From Mya arenaria (lineage: Eukaryota; Mollusca; Bivalvia; Myida; Myidae), in assembly GCF_026914265.1 (NCBI RefSeq), contig NC_069124.1, positions 52,626,388 through 52,690,387 on the forward strand: 64,000 nt of DNA, written 5' to 3'. Every line of letters starts with the position of its first letter. Positions within the stretch are counted from its first letter, which is position 1. The notes beneath the pieces were generated by a model. The model had not been told where the DNA came from. It saw nothing but the letters and a program-made list of their open reading frames with translations, and did no database searches. A program made the position numbers and the translations under genes. This document shows, in pieces, positions 25,619 to 38,500 of the stretch.

Positions 25619-28600
25619 TTACAACAGACAAGCCTCAACTCGATCAAGCACAAACTTGACGGCCTCGGGCTTCTTCAACACCCTTGGGACCTTGTACTGG
25701 TTTGGGGAGCCCGTTGTCTTCTCAATCATGAAAGCCCGCAGTTCGGAGAAAGTGCCTGGCTTTACCACATAAACCTGCATGGGCCCGATGCTGCCCTTGC
25801 GTCTGAAGGAGGCGTACACGTAGGACATGGCCTTCAGCTCCTCGTCAATCTGTGAGAAATGTTTTATTAACAGTAATTCTCTACACAAAATTGCAACTAT
25901 CAATGATATGAAAAGTAATATTCGTCTAAGTTCGATAAAGTTAGTTCAAGGCTCTACTTAATGTGATGTAAAGCATTACCAACACAAAAAGATGACATGA
26001 AACAAAGCCTTAAACATACTAAATCATTCTTATGTGATACTGAATTTTGTAATATTGCATTAACAATAAAACTACAGCTTTCATGATTTTTTTCCTAAGC
26101 ATATATATAATAGGGATGCAAACGAATGGCAAAATTGATATTCGAATATTCGGTAATTCTTTGATCGAATATTCGATTAAGAAAATGAATGTATTATTAA
26201 TTTGTTGTAGCCGGTACACGCGACGGCCCAGCCTGTTTCCAATATAACACCATTTCCAGAAAACTCCAACAAAAGGCAATAGATTTTGAACAAAAAAAAA
26301 CAAGTATAATTTCAATTCCAATGCATTCATATTTGTAAGCAATACCCTGGTTGAATGGCGTTATGCACAAACGGAAGGTCGTTCTGTACGAGCAGCTTCG
26401 TTCTGGGATTACATGGGATTCTGAGTTACATTTCTGAGCACGAACGTTATATCGAAACATGGAAAACAGTGTACAGCAAATAACTATCACATGTCATTCT
26501 TATCATAACGCTGATTTGAGCAATACTGTACATCTTAATTGGTTGCCATGACACCACTTTGGTGGCCGATTCTGATTATCTGTTATTGGAATGGTCATTA
26601 AAACTTATCTAAAATAATTTAAACTTGTTTAATAGCCAGTATTCTTAAAATTACAGGAACTACTTATAGTCCCAACGATAGGTCCCTAATTAACATAGGA
26701 CGCGTCTGATGTAGGATTAAATATTGGTCCCAGGACGCATGTATAGTGTCATCACGCTTACGCCTCTGACATTAGGGGCCGATCGTTGTAAAAACAAGAC
26801 AAGCGAATATATAAAACAACACACTTGTAGGCAAAATGATTTTATTAATCAAACAAAAATTTTATTAATCAAACTGTAAAACATCGAATATTCAAATACT
26901 GATTTTGACATTTGAATATCAAACGTTCGATCGAATATTCGAATGTTCGAATATTCGTTTGCATGCCTAATATATAAGCAAGAGTTTTTAACCATGGTTC
27001 AAACCATTATATAACTTATGACGGAACAGTTTAAACAACTCCAAAAAGCTTCTAAGGACCTTTCATGTTAAACATTATCGTTTTACAAGTGAAAATGTGA
27101 ACTCACAGCTACTTTATTGACTGGTGAACCTTCCTCCAACTCCAGGAACACATGGTAGCATGGGCTGGATGACTTTTTACCTGTAATAAGGAAGTCAAGA
27201 ATGGGACTTGAAACAATGTGAATGTATTCCTAGAACAGTAACTACAGTACATGTATGTGAGAGCATTCCTGAATATGCAATATGGGGACAACTACCCGTT
27301 AAACAAGAGCGCCACGGAGCAAATCTAATGGTCAACAATTTTTTCAGCCGTTTACTATACAATTATTAGGGCATCAAAGTCATAAAACATGCTGTACATT
27401 TGCATATGGTGTGTAACAAAATATGTCCTGAGTTTCATTTGAATACTGAATAGCATGAATGGTTTCAAGTAATGGCCATTTTGATTATATTAATTTATTA
27501 TTCTGAATGTGTCTTTTGAAGTCACATATTTCAGAACCACGGTCATTGAGTGAAAAACAGAGATTCCTAGGCAAGTTTTGTGCATGTATCACTATAAAAT
27601 AAGCATCATTTGGATGCACATGTTTAAGAATAATGTATCCTCAGGAAAAACAATGAGAGTAGGGTTTTAGATGCACAGTTAAATGAGTTACTTCATGAAT
27701 ACTCGATCTAAATTTAAAGGCTAACTAGTTTTAAACAACTGACTTCAGGAACTTACACTATCAGACATCAGTTGACATGGACAATGTATGTACATGGACC
27801 AGTAAGAAATATTCTTCCTGTTTGAGTAGCCAATAAATTATATCTTGAAAATGATTCAACGTCACAAACTAACCTGGTGTGACCTGGTCCACCATGACAT
27901 TTTCTGTACAGCAGTAGTCGACCATCTGTACCCCAGACTTTTGCAGGGCCCCAGTCAGGGCCTTGTAGAAGGCATACTCACTTGTTTTCTCAGCATGGAC
28001 ATTCAGGAATTGCCCTTGTCTGAAGAACAAGTTTAAATGTGTATACCAATTATTTATTTTTTGTGACAAGCATAACACAGAAATGCCGATTAGAACATGA
28101 ACATCACATGATGCCCATATTAGTAGCCTAGTATCAGGCCTTTTTTTGTTTTAAAATACATGTATTAACATATCCGCATCTCAAAATGCTTAAAATTTAC
28201 TATGACCAAGATCATTCTTTAGTAGAAATAAGATAAATAAACTTTAACTGCCAATTTAACTGATAAATCTCAAAATGTCCAACATCATCTCGAATTGTTT
28301 TCTGATCACATTTACAGATTTTGTTGCTAGAACTGTTCCAGATCTGTACCTATACTGGAACTCTATGACAGGGCATGTGTTGTGATGACCGACAACCTTG
28401 ATCACGTCCCCAAACCTGTACCGGTACAGCCCACTCGCGTTTGTAATCACAAGCTCATAGACTTTGTCTACCTTAACCTGTTAATAGAGTTTATCAATGA
28501 AGGTTAACAAAAAAAAACATATTATAAAATGCCAATGACTGAAACAACATGACTCAGTTTCAACAGTGTTTACGAGAAAGGCATTTACATTTCATTCACC

Positions 28601-30274
28601 TATCTTTTGATATTCTGTTGTTACTAAGATTGTAACACAGATAAGTTCATTTTAGTCTGAAACCAACAAATAGGCTAGCCTTTTACCTGATCGAGAAACA
28701 ATGTAGGAGGGTTCTCTTCTTCACATCTCTCTACGGGAATGAACTCGAAGAACATTGAGCGAGGAGCTAGTAAGTATCGACTGGGACGCTCTCTCGGCCA
28801 GATGTTAACACCTAACAATCCCTCTGAGGCTGCATACAGAGGGGAATATACAGGCACATCTTTGCAGTACAACTCTCGAAGCCTCTGACCATACAGTTCA
28901 AATGTGCCTGAATCTGCAGTCATCACAAAGTTCAGTTTTGGCCACACTCTACTTGCAATGCCAACCGTTCCTGCCAGTTTGGCATTACGCAGCTCATCAG
29001 CTCTTTTTGGGTCTGCAGATAAAACCTGATTGAGCTCTTTACGGACTGAATCCTCAATCTTCAGTTGATCAGATACTGAGCCAGTTTCAATGTCCTTCAC
29101 CAGGGAATCCCATCTTTCATCAAGAGATCTGAATGCTGAATACACAAGAGAAGCAAAGTTGGCTTCAATTATACCCAGATTTTTGTCCTTCAAACCAAAC
29201 AACAAATGGATATACAAAGCCTCGGGCTCAGTCAAAATGTCGTACCCAGCTTTAGGTGTTGAGTACATGCTCAATATTCTCTTGGAATTAGCCGGCGAGG
29301 AAGAATTTGGACCTATTGGAATGCCACACTCTGCCATTCTGAGTCTAGGTGTGTAAAAGAATTTCATATCTTTCTGAGAACTGCTTTGATTAGGGAAAGC
29401 GCTCCTCATACTGTCATAAATAACACTAATTCCTTGGGTAAAAAATGTACCCTGCTGTTTTTTCAGCATAGGAATGGTTGCATGTTTCCCTGACGTCCCA
29501 GAGGTGACAGCAAATATTACAGGCTGGTCCTTGGTGAGAACATTTGTCTCCCCTTGCATCATTCTCTCTATGTATGGCTCATAATGCTGGTACCTAAAAA
29601 AATATTTATTATCATTTAAGAACATGAATAAGAAATTGAATAATGAAAATAATCTCCAAATATTAAAATTGCATTCCTTGTAAGTATTAAAACTTAGCAG
29701 TATGTTATTTAATTCATCTCCATTTCAATATATATAACTTAGGGCAAGTATAAATTAATTGCTAGATTTTCATCCCAGCACCTTAAATTGTATTGACACG
29801 AATAAAAATGTTGAACAAGTGTCTGTATTAGAAATACTATAACAAAACTTTATAAAAAGTCTGGCATTTGGGTACAGGAAAAAAGCTGAAAATGCTTGTC
29901 TTATGTTTTAAGTTGCTTCTAACAAAAAAGTATGAACTAAAACAAAACAAACAACATATGAAAGCTTGGAAAGAAACAGCTATACTGGATTAAGGAACCG
30001 TATTAAATATCTTATGAAATTGATAAATAATAATATCTTCTAAAAACCTTGTGAGTGGATGCACTTTAACAAAGTCATCTCTGTCTTTGATCTCACTGAA
30101 GAGGAACCTCTTGCCATACTCTGTATCTGCATTCTCCTTGATTCTCTCTATCAGTGTCTCTTGCTGGGCTTTCTTCACATCCTTTGTGGCTTCTTCCAGC
30201 TTACGTCGCTGGTACCATCCGAGCCAGCTCACACCCGATACTGTGATGTACCGGTCCACTGCACTGAACACCAT
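25619..30274 (-). CDS. GHDC: GH3 domain-containing protein (GHDC-like)
   Basis: This is a GH3-fold protein. Plant GH3 enzymes adenylate small acids and join them to amino acids; the animal protein's role is unknown. Six exons on the minus strand join in frame to 570 residues: 30274-30048, 29593-28687, 28477-28350, 28019-27874, 27180-27107, 25849-25619. The start ATG (aaaggATGG) follows a likely 3' splice site at 30302, so a 5' UTR intron probably exists. Motifs kept include TSGTSGK (106-112), the ATP-phosphate loop equivalent; YAASEG (329-334); and YRYRFGDV (396-403). All three have clear counterparts in plant GH3 enzymes. A hydrophobic or aromatic N-terminus (VSGVSWLGWYQRRK) could be a weak membrane anchor. 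Length is close to vertebrate GHDC (about 530). The family call is firm; activity is inferred. Confidence 0.92.
26111..26969. mobile_element. Non-autonomous hAT-like transposon with 8-bp target duplication
   Basis: The element begins tagggatgcaaacgaat and ends attcgtttgcatgccta, near-perfect inverted ends that continue into AT-rich repeats of cgaatattcg. It is flanked on both sides by the identical 8-mer atatataa (26103-26110 and 26970-26977). An 8-bp duplication and short TIRs of this type are the hallmark of hAT elements. No transposase-like frame is present in its 859 bp. It sits in the last intron of the GH3 gene. Confidence 0.9.
27300..27720 (-). repeat. Probable dispersed repeat in a GH3-gene intron
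   Basis: The stretch starts with aaacaagagcgccacggagc, a phrase like the ends of molluscan repeats (the reverse complement of the pearl-like element at 21490-21510 reads aaacaagagcaccgtgaaac, then ggagc). Near 27635-27660, atgtatcctcaggaaaaa has a relative at 40065-40085. The boundaries and class are uncertain. Confidence 0.35.
29750..29845 (-). repeat. Dispersed repeat, copy 2
   Basis: Relative of 10822-10925, sharing aattaattgctagatttt and cacgaataaaaatgt in the same order. It lies in the first coding intron of the GH3 gene. Seen directly; class unknown. Confidence 0.6.
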
Positions 30275-30301
30275 CCTTTGATGGATATTATGCAATCACT
30301 T

Positions 30302-30836
30302 CTGAAAAAAAATGATGCAATATAAATCAAGTTAACAAAGTCTGCTGTGTATTGCTTTGCAATGATTAAAATATCTTTTGTTTTCAGGAAATGCCCTCTG
30401 TACTAGTCAAAATGGAAATTTACTGTTCAGTGTTTTTCAATGACTAAATTGGGGCCCAATTGTCAGCCCCATTCCCATTTGATAAAAAATACTTTTTTCC
30501 AAACAGTGAAAATAAAATTTAACTTTTTTTAGTTATTTTTCTCAAAATAAGTTGGATCCCAAACCGTTTTTGCATTGAAGTGTAGGTATATTCTCATTAT
30601 TTGACATGTTCTGTCTATTTCTTAAGCTTTCTTGTTTATATATAGGCAAGATTAGAATTCCAAATTTAACAGTTTAAGTCCAAATGAAGCATCGAAACTG
30701 GCTGAAAAAATACTTGTGCAGAATCTTGAATTGATCAAAATAAAAGCTCTTATTTTTGTCATTTATCTTAATATATGTCACCACGAGGTGCAAGAATAGA
30801 AAGTTAGAATATTTGCCAATTTGACTGATGCACAGT
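30302..30836. other. Upstream flank of the GH3 gene
   Basis: AT-rich DNA that should hold the GH3 gene's 5' UTR intron and promoter. The minus strand reads ttttttttcag at the 30302 boundary, a good 3' splice site. No promoter element stood out. Confidence 0.35.
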
Positions 30837-30837
30837 A

Positions 30838-31165
30838 ATGTACCAGTCAATTGTAACCACAGCCCTCGATCACAGGTCCGAGGGTATACCGAGTATACCG
30901 GGTATAGCCGGGGAAATGGGCCGTGTCTTTACCTTTCAGGAGGCCCCGCAGTGCCAGGTGAATACGGTGGTTTTGTCTTCGCGCAAAATATAGCGGGGAA
31001 TGGGCCTTACTTAGCGTCCCTGGGGTGCGGGGGAATTTGGCGGGGATTTTACCATCAGTTCGTCCCAGCAGGATGGGGATTTTACCCAGGGTTGGCTGGA
31101 CCAAAAGTCAAAGACCCCGCTATTCCCCCGACGTGGGTGGGCGGTGGTTACAATTGACTGGTGTA
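30838..31165 (+). mobile_element. GC-rich MITE family A, copy 1
   Basis: This is one of four copies with about 20-bp inverted ends of type gcaccagtcaattgtaacca. The interior is strikingly GC-rich against an AT-rich background and contains ccgagtataccgggtatagc and ggtggttttgtcttcgcg. It is 328 bp, lies between GHDC and FPGT, and is in the same orientation as the copy at 56208. It encodes no plausible protein. Confidence 0.85.
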
Positions 31166-31166
31166 T

Positions 31167-32094
31167 AACCAGTTTGATATGACTGGGGAGATGGGGGAAT
31201 GGGGCGTGGCCTTATAAATGTAACATCAACCTGAGAATTACATGAATATTAACAGAAAGCATATTTCATTGTATGTCGTTACTCATATTTACTGCATGTT
31301 ATACCGCATAATCTAGGTGTATTTTGACAAAAATATCCGAATGTCAATTATCCGGATTTATACCAAATTTTATTTACCACTTTTAAATAAAAACAACAAA
31401 GCTCAAGTGAAAAAAGACAAAACAGAAATACATTATTATGTTTGCTTTTAACAAATAATCAAATGCCTTATCATGTCAACAACATAAGAAGATGTCTAAC
31501 CTCCTGAAACTTTTGTTGTTTTACGTAATGCAGCTTGCTTACCAGCAGACAACAGCTTTCAGTTGTGAGAAGAAGCAGACAACATTTGCATTCCGATGGG
31601 AGAAAAAATGTCAAACTCAGTCATGTTGCAAATTCCCTTCTCTGACAATACAAACATTTGGACAGAATATGGTTTTGTAAGCATTTCCATTTAGTAATAC
31701 TATATTATAATTTGTTTATATACTGAAAAGAGAATTCAACGTTAAGAACTAACCTTTTTTTAAAAAGCCATTAAAAGGTTTGTAAAAATACGATATATAT
31801 CTATACTATAGACTATAGGGAGAGACAGATATATATACCAAGCATTAATATCGGCATATAGCATGTCATTTAACAAAAAGACATTCCGTCTAACAAGTTA
31901 CACGTGTATTTCAGGAAAGAAAAGACACAAAAACTGAAATAAGACACTCGGAAGCAAATAGTTCTACAATAATATTAAGCTCTGCCACTGATTGAATCAT
32001 ATACTCAGGTTTACAGGAAACCAACATTTTATTTCGCTTTATATTTGCTTGGACCGTCGGCTATTTACTAAACGGATGACCATGAATTATGACA
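31167..32094. other. AT-rich intergenic DNA
   Basis: No gene, no transposon end. It contains runs of short AT microsatellite-like sequence near 31790-31850. Nothing else supported. Confidence 0.4.
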
Positions 32095-34275
32095 TCCCGT
32101 CATAGCCGACTTGTCACCAAAGTTTTTAGACAGCCTTATGACATATCAAGACAGCCTTTTGACATGTCACGTCATAATTAATGACACGTCACCACATCCT
32201 CCTTACACGTCATCTCAGCTTTATGAAATGTCACCACCAGTCACCATGAGCCAAGTGACACGTGACACGCCACCACAGCCTTATGACATATATATTACCA
32301 CAGCCGTATGACATATCAAGACAGCCTTATGACATGTCACCACAAGCATCATGACACGTCACCACAGCCTTATGCCATGTCACCACGTCATAATGACACG
32401 TCACCACATCCTCCTTACACGTCATCTCAGCTTTATTAAATGTCACCACCAGTCACCATGAGCCTCGTGACACGTCACCACAGCCTTATGACATATCACC
32501 ACAGCCGTATGACATATCAAGACAGACTTTTGACATGTCGCAACGGCATAATTACACGACACCAGAGCCTTCGAACACGTCATTTCAGCCTTATGACATG
32601 TCACCACCAGCATCATGACACGTCACCACAGCCTTATGCCTAATGACTTGTCATCACAGCCTAATGAGCATGTCATCACAGCCTACTAAATTGTCGACAC
32701 AGCCTAATGACTTGTCATCACAGCCTCATGACTTATCATCACAGCCTAATGAACATGTCATCACAGCCTAATGAACATGTCACTACAGCATAATGAACTT
32801 GCCATCACAGCCTCATGACTTGTCATCACAGCATAATGAACATTTCATCACAGCTTCCTGAACATGTCATCACAGCCTAATGGCTTGTCATCACAGCCTA
32901 ATGAACATGTTATCACAGCATAATGAACATGTCATCACAGCATAATGAACATGTCATCACAGCCTCATGAACATGTCATCACAGCCTCATGAACATGTCA
33001 TCACAGCCTCATGAACATGTCATCACAGCCTCATGAACATGTCATCACAGCCTCATGAACATGTCATCACAGCCTAATAGCTTGTCATCACAGCCTAATG
33101 AACATGTCATCACAGCCTTATTAACATGTCATCACAGCATTATGAACATGTCATCACAGCCTCATCATCATGTCATCACAGCCTCATGAACATGTCATCA
33201 CAGCCTCATGATCATGTCACCACAGCCTCATGAACATGTCATCACAGCCTAATAGCTTGTCATCACAGCCTAATGAAAATGTCATCACAGCCTAATGAGC
33301 ATGTCATCACAGCATTATGAACATGTCATCACAGCCTCATCATCATGTCATCACAGCCTCATGAACATGTCATCACAGCCTCATGATCATGTCACCACAG
33401 CCTAATGAACTTGTCATCACAGCCTAATTAACATGTCGTCACAGCCTAATGAAAATGTCATCACAGCCTAATGAACTTGTCATCACAGCCTCATGAACAT
33501 GTCATCACAGCCTCATTAACATGTCATCACAGCCTAATAGCTTGTCATCACAGCCTAATGAACATGTCATCACAGCCTTATTAACATGTCATCACAGCCT
33601 AATAGCTTGTCATCACAGCCTAATGAACATGTCATCACAGCCTCATGAACATGTCATCACAGCCTCATGATCATGTCACCACAGCCTCATGAACATGTCA
33701 TCACAGCCTCATGAACATGTCATCACAGCCTAATGAAAATGTCATCACAGCCTAATGAACTTGTCATCACAGCCTAATTAACATGTCATCACAGCCTAAT
33801 GAGCATGTCATCACAGCCTTATAGCTTGTCATCACAGCCTAATGAACATGTCATCACAGCCTAATGGCTTGTCATCACAGCCTAATGAACATGTCAGCAC
33901 AGCCTAATGAACATGTCATCACAGCCTAATGAACATGTCATCACAGCATTATGAACATGTCATCACAGCCTTACATCACATCCTCATGAACATGTCACCA
34001 CAACCTCAAGAACATGTCACCACAGCCTCATGAACATGTCATCACAGCCTCATGAACATATCACCACAGCCTCACATCACATCCTCATGAACATGTCACC
34101 ACAGCCTCAAGAACATGTCACCACAGCCTCATGAACATGTCACCACAGCCTCATTAACATATCACCACAGCCTCACGAACATGTCATCACAGCCTCATGA
34201 ACATGTCATCACAGCCTCATGAACATGTCATCACAGGCTCACATCACAACCTCATGAACATGTCATCACAGCCTT
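32095..34275. repeat. Satellite-like array of a 22-bp unit, roughly 95-100 copies
   Basis: The consensus unit is catgtcatcacagcctcatgaa or a one- to two-base variant (cctaatgaa, cctaatagc, cttgtcatc). In the core (about 32640-33960) the period is exactly 22 bp over long runs. The left part (32095-32640) is more diverged and shows a longer 212-bp period (accacatcctccttacacgt at 32191 and 32403). The right part (33960-34275) is also diverged, with repeated insertions of cctcacatcacat. There are no unique spacers, so it is a minisatellite and not a CRISPR array. Confidence 0.96.
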
Positions 34276-34277
34276 AT

Positions 34278-34879
34278 ATTTACACCTCAACTTCCATTCC
34301 TTAAATTAACTGCCTTTCGGCAATTGCATTTATCAATCGATGAACGCAACATCTTCAGATATGTTCGGATCGCAATTCATAGCATAACAATATACATGAA
34401 CACTATTGATCTTATTATTGTTATTATTGTGTCAGCAGGTCCCGTAAATATAAATCAACATTTTAGAAAGTGTTAATTTATTATATCTTAAATGCATTGT
34501 TGCCATAAGTGTTTAAATTTAACGTTTAAAAGTGATTTCAAGCGGCTGATCTTTTCCCGCGTTATTGTGACGTCATTTAAAAAAATGTTTCCGGTAACAG
34601 TCGGGTCGTTCGATTTACAGAATGGGTAAGAAAGGATTACTGCAAGTTTTTTTTAACTGAAATGAAATATTTTTATGACAATTTTTTAATTAAATAATGA
34701 ACTATTGGTGTAAATATAAGTAATGAATAGCGGGGTTGATGTCATTATTGGGGATATGAACTCAATTGGGCTGGTCAAAGTATGCATGGAGTCCTTCGGA
34801 CTCCACACACTTAGACCAGCCCAATTGCGTTCATACCCCGATAATGACATCAACCCCGCAATTCATTCCTTAAATGAAC
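34278..34879. mobile_element. Hairpin-bearing dispersed repeat, copy 2
   Basis: Second copy of the element at 24243-24804, about 600 bp, beginning exactly where the 22-bp array stops. The terminal 150 bp (34720-34869) form the same hairpin around tggagtccttcggactcca. Shared phrases include ggatatgttcggatcgcaat, acaatatacatgaa and tttccggtaacagtcg. Confidence 0.87.
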
Positions 34880-35539
34880 ATTCATGCAAGTGGCAGAAGT
34901 TGGTCATAATTATAATGCTGTTCCTGATGCTGACCTGACTGAATGCCGCTAGACAACGGATCTAAATGTTTATAAAACAAATACACTATTATCATAAATT
35001 TTAGATATGTATTTATTTTCCAATATCACCACATTGTAAATATCCATACAGATTCCTAGATATTAATTTAATACCCAGACAAACCAATTAAATCACTCTC
35101 TACCCAAAATCCCAAAATATTAATGACAACCAAATTTAAAAGAACATAGACATTCTGTAACAATGTCTTATATCAATATAAACCAATCAAATATGGAATG
35201 TCAATGTCTAGTGAAAATGATACAGTTGCAAAATAAGCATGAAATAAGTATTCAGTTTGAGTAAAAATTCCTGAAGCTTTAACATAACTGAGAAACTATC
35301 ACAGTGTGACACAGACAGATATGGTTTATTAGACTGTGATGCAAATACCTTCCTACAAGTACTTATATGATCATTAATATACTCTGAAACCGATAACAAT
35401 CCTACCCCCAGGTATACTATAAAAAGTATACCAATTTTCCTATCACAATAATTGTTTGCATATGGGTCATATATAAATTACATTTCTTCAAAGAAGTGAC
35501 ATGCAACACCTGATAGTACTTTAATATTTCTTGCTATCA
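34880..35539. other. FPGT 3' UTR candidate region
   Basis: AT-rich DNA after the FPGT stop codon. Minus-strand polyadenylation candidates (plus-strand tttatt) occur near 35012. No coding-like frame or repeat boundary was recognised. Confidence 0.4.
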
Positions 35540-38500
35540 TTATTGTTTGATTAAATTGTACAGGTTATTACGCTGCTTCAACATAGCATTCAAATCTTTA
35601 GATTTCAAGATAGCAGCCATGGACACAACTTTCATAGTTTCTAAGGACACGAGTTTCTTGTCATCAGTTTTCAGGGCCCTGATACATGTCAATGCAAGCT
35701 GAAGTGACTGGCTCGGTGACTGAGTTACGGGGAACAAACAAGCAAACCACAGATTTGTCTTGCTCTTTGCATCTGAAGGTTTGGGTTGTACTTTTTCTCC
35801 AGTAAGATTAACAACCTTCATATAATCTTGAACAGTTTTCCCAAGAAAATGAAGTCTAGATATGTCATTTGCAGGCTCCATCTTCTTCAGTTTGTCTTTA
35901 ATGTGGAAGAACACTGTTGCAAACTGAGTTTCATTGTCAACCTGTAGTGGTATAGTGTGGATAAATATGTTTGGTGGAAATTCTAGGCAATCTTGGTTGC
36001 CCGCATTAACTGCATTTACATCTTCACAATCGTTTTCAGTTTTTATGGTGTAGGTAAGATTGCTAAGTATACAGTTTTGACCAACTCTTACTGGAATGCC
36101 AAAATGGCAAAACTCAACAACTGCAGTCTCTGGAATGTACGAGCTTAGGGGAAGAGAACTGTGCATCACACACCCCAGTGATGTGTCTGACAAACGCATC
36201 TTCTTCCTTGTTGGGCTGCCTAAATCACCTCCACTGAGTGGAAGAACCTTCATGTTTTCTGTCCACAAGTTAAAAACATCTTTCCCAAGGCCCATTTCAG
36301 ACTGGAACTCTGCATCGAAGCAGAAGTAGTTGATGTACTCCTGTGTTGTACCAATGTGGACAAATTTTGATAAGTTCATCACCAACAATGTGAGAGGAGT
36401 ACCCCTTAGAAGGTCAAACACTTTCTCCCTTGTAGTCTTCAAATCTTGCGTAAGTGTGCTGATGTTTCCAGTGTTGTCTATGTAGTCTCTTGTTGCTCCT
36501 TCGCCAAGCGCTTGCAGAAAATCACCATAAGCATCAATTTCACATTTTACTGGACCAATGGCTTCCAAAAATTGAAGTAGTTTCTTTGTAACATCATGAG
36601 CAAAGAAAAAAGAGCTATCAGTGTATGCTGCCTTGCCATCAACAACCAAGTTCCCTGCAAGCTTGCTTTTCTCTTTATCCAAAACAGCTCCTTTTGCATA
36701 CATTGTTTCTATGGATGGTTTTTGAAGAACTTGGTAGCATGAGCAATTCTGTAGTGGAATACTAGGGTCAACTTTCTCAATATCTTTGATGACATACACT
36801 CCATGTCCAGTGCCTACGTCTAGAGAAGAAGGGTGAGCAAGTGCTGTGAAGCCTTCAGGGGCAAACTGTATGTCCTCATGATTATCACCCAGACTGTACA
36901 CAAGAAAATCATCAGCGCATGTAACAAACACTCCTGGTCCCATTTTAGGAATCAGAGGGCAGAACATTGCTAGTTTCATATCCAGCATATCACACATGGA
37001 TTTCTCGCCCTTTGGTACTGGAGCAAAGACCTTGCCTAGAACGCTAGCACTTGGCATTCTCTGGCTTTGGCCCCCAGCATGGATGAGAAGGACCCTCTTG
37101 TTGTACAGATCTTCACCATACTTCTCCAACAGGAACTGTAGACTCACAAGAGTTGATCCACCATTTCCTGAAATAAATAATTCACAATACATATTATATT
37201 ACATAATACTAATCAAACCATAAAATGTATGTTAATATTATGTTACTTGACTATGATGCTATGGTAATTATACAAAAATAAATTATTATTGAAAACTGCC
37301 TGATTATTTCCACCGTAATTAACTTCGGAGTTACACAAATTACTTTAATAGGATCAGTATTCCAAAGTATCACGAACTCGCAGGCCCAAATCAAGCCCAG
37401 CAGAAGTTTTCTCATTTGTTAATAAATTCAGGCTTGTGTTATTTTACAAAATGAACCTAATGACAGAGTTGTAATACTCAGGCTTATGCAAGAAAATCTT
37501 CATTTGATATCAGAAACAGATGTACATAAAATGAAAGAATATTATAAACCTTTTCATGAAGCTACAAATAAACATATCAGATTTATTTCCAGTTCAAATT
37601 AGAAGGAACATAAGCAAAATATCATGACCAACAATCTGTAAAACCTACATGTTATTAAATGTATTATTTCATGTACAATATAAGTCAACCTTAAACGCCT
37701 TTTTTCTGCTATATGCACAATCTGCAAGCTTACCTATTTTCGGTCCTGGTGGATCAGCTACTACATGGATGGGCACGTCCAATGGCAGCTCTCCTCGCCC
37801 GGTCTTGTATTCCAGTTGTCTGTCATAGACCTCCTTTTGTGCTTCATCCATGGCAGTCAACACAATCAAGTCCCAGAACTCACAACCAAACTCATCCCTT
37901 TTTTTTCCTGCATTTAAACAAAATTACTGTTGGAAACAATGCAAGCACAAATTGGAAGAGTTATATTACATATATGTGACTAAATGAAATCCAACCTTGT
38001 GCCAACACCAAAGAGGTTGTGGGTTTGATCCCAAGGAAGGGTACTTTCACTTGGCCTGTCAAATGGGTTTTAACCACTAAGATTGATCTTAAGAAATCCC
38101 CAAAATAGAATTTGATTATATTGACTAACAAAAAATGGCAAATAACCCCTTTTTGAACTTTGACCAAAGTTATTACAGTATAATTACTAAACATACATGT
38201 ATGCCTTTACAAATAATTATGTAAGGGGCATTAAGGCAGTGGTTGATTCTTTACAGAACTGCCTGGATTTTTACATAAAATGCAAAACTACCAATCAGTT
38301 AAACTTAATAATCTTGGCAGCAATGGCTTGATTTAAAAAATAGAAACCATGACAACCAGAACATCAGCCCACAGTTAACCAAGTGAACTAACCAGTTAAA
38401 AATTCGTATCCACTGTCAATACCTCTCCTTAAAATACATTAGTACCGGTAGGCCTAGTTATTCCCACTCACACTACTGGCCAGTACACTTCTAAGTTTCT

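Noticed and set aside
26019-26490. Overlapping minus-strand frames within the hAT-like element as a transposase
   Set aside because: They have no hAT catalytic motifs and cross the element boundary. The element is non-autonomous.
30838-31165. Open frames within the GC-rich MITE
   Set aside because: They are open only because the element is GC-rich. They do not start at conserved positions, and the frames differ between copies.
31800-31830. actatagggaga resembles the core of a T7 phage promoter
   Set aside because: Only about 12 bases match, the upstream half is absent, and there is no phage context. Chance match in AT-rich DNA.
32095-34275. CRISPR-like appearance of the 22-bp repeat array
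   Set aside because: Units are contiguous with no unique spacers, and the host is an animal. It is a minisatellite.
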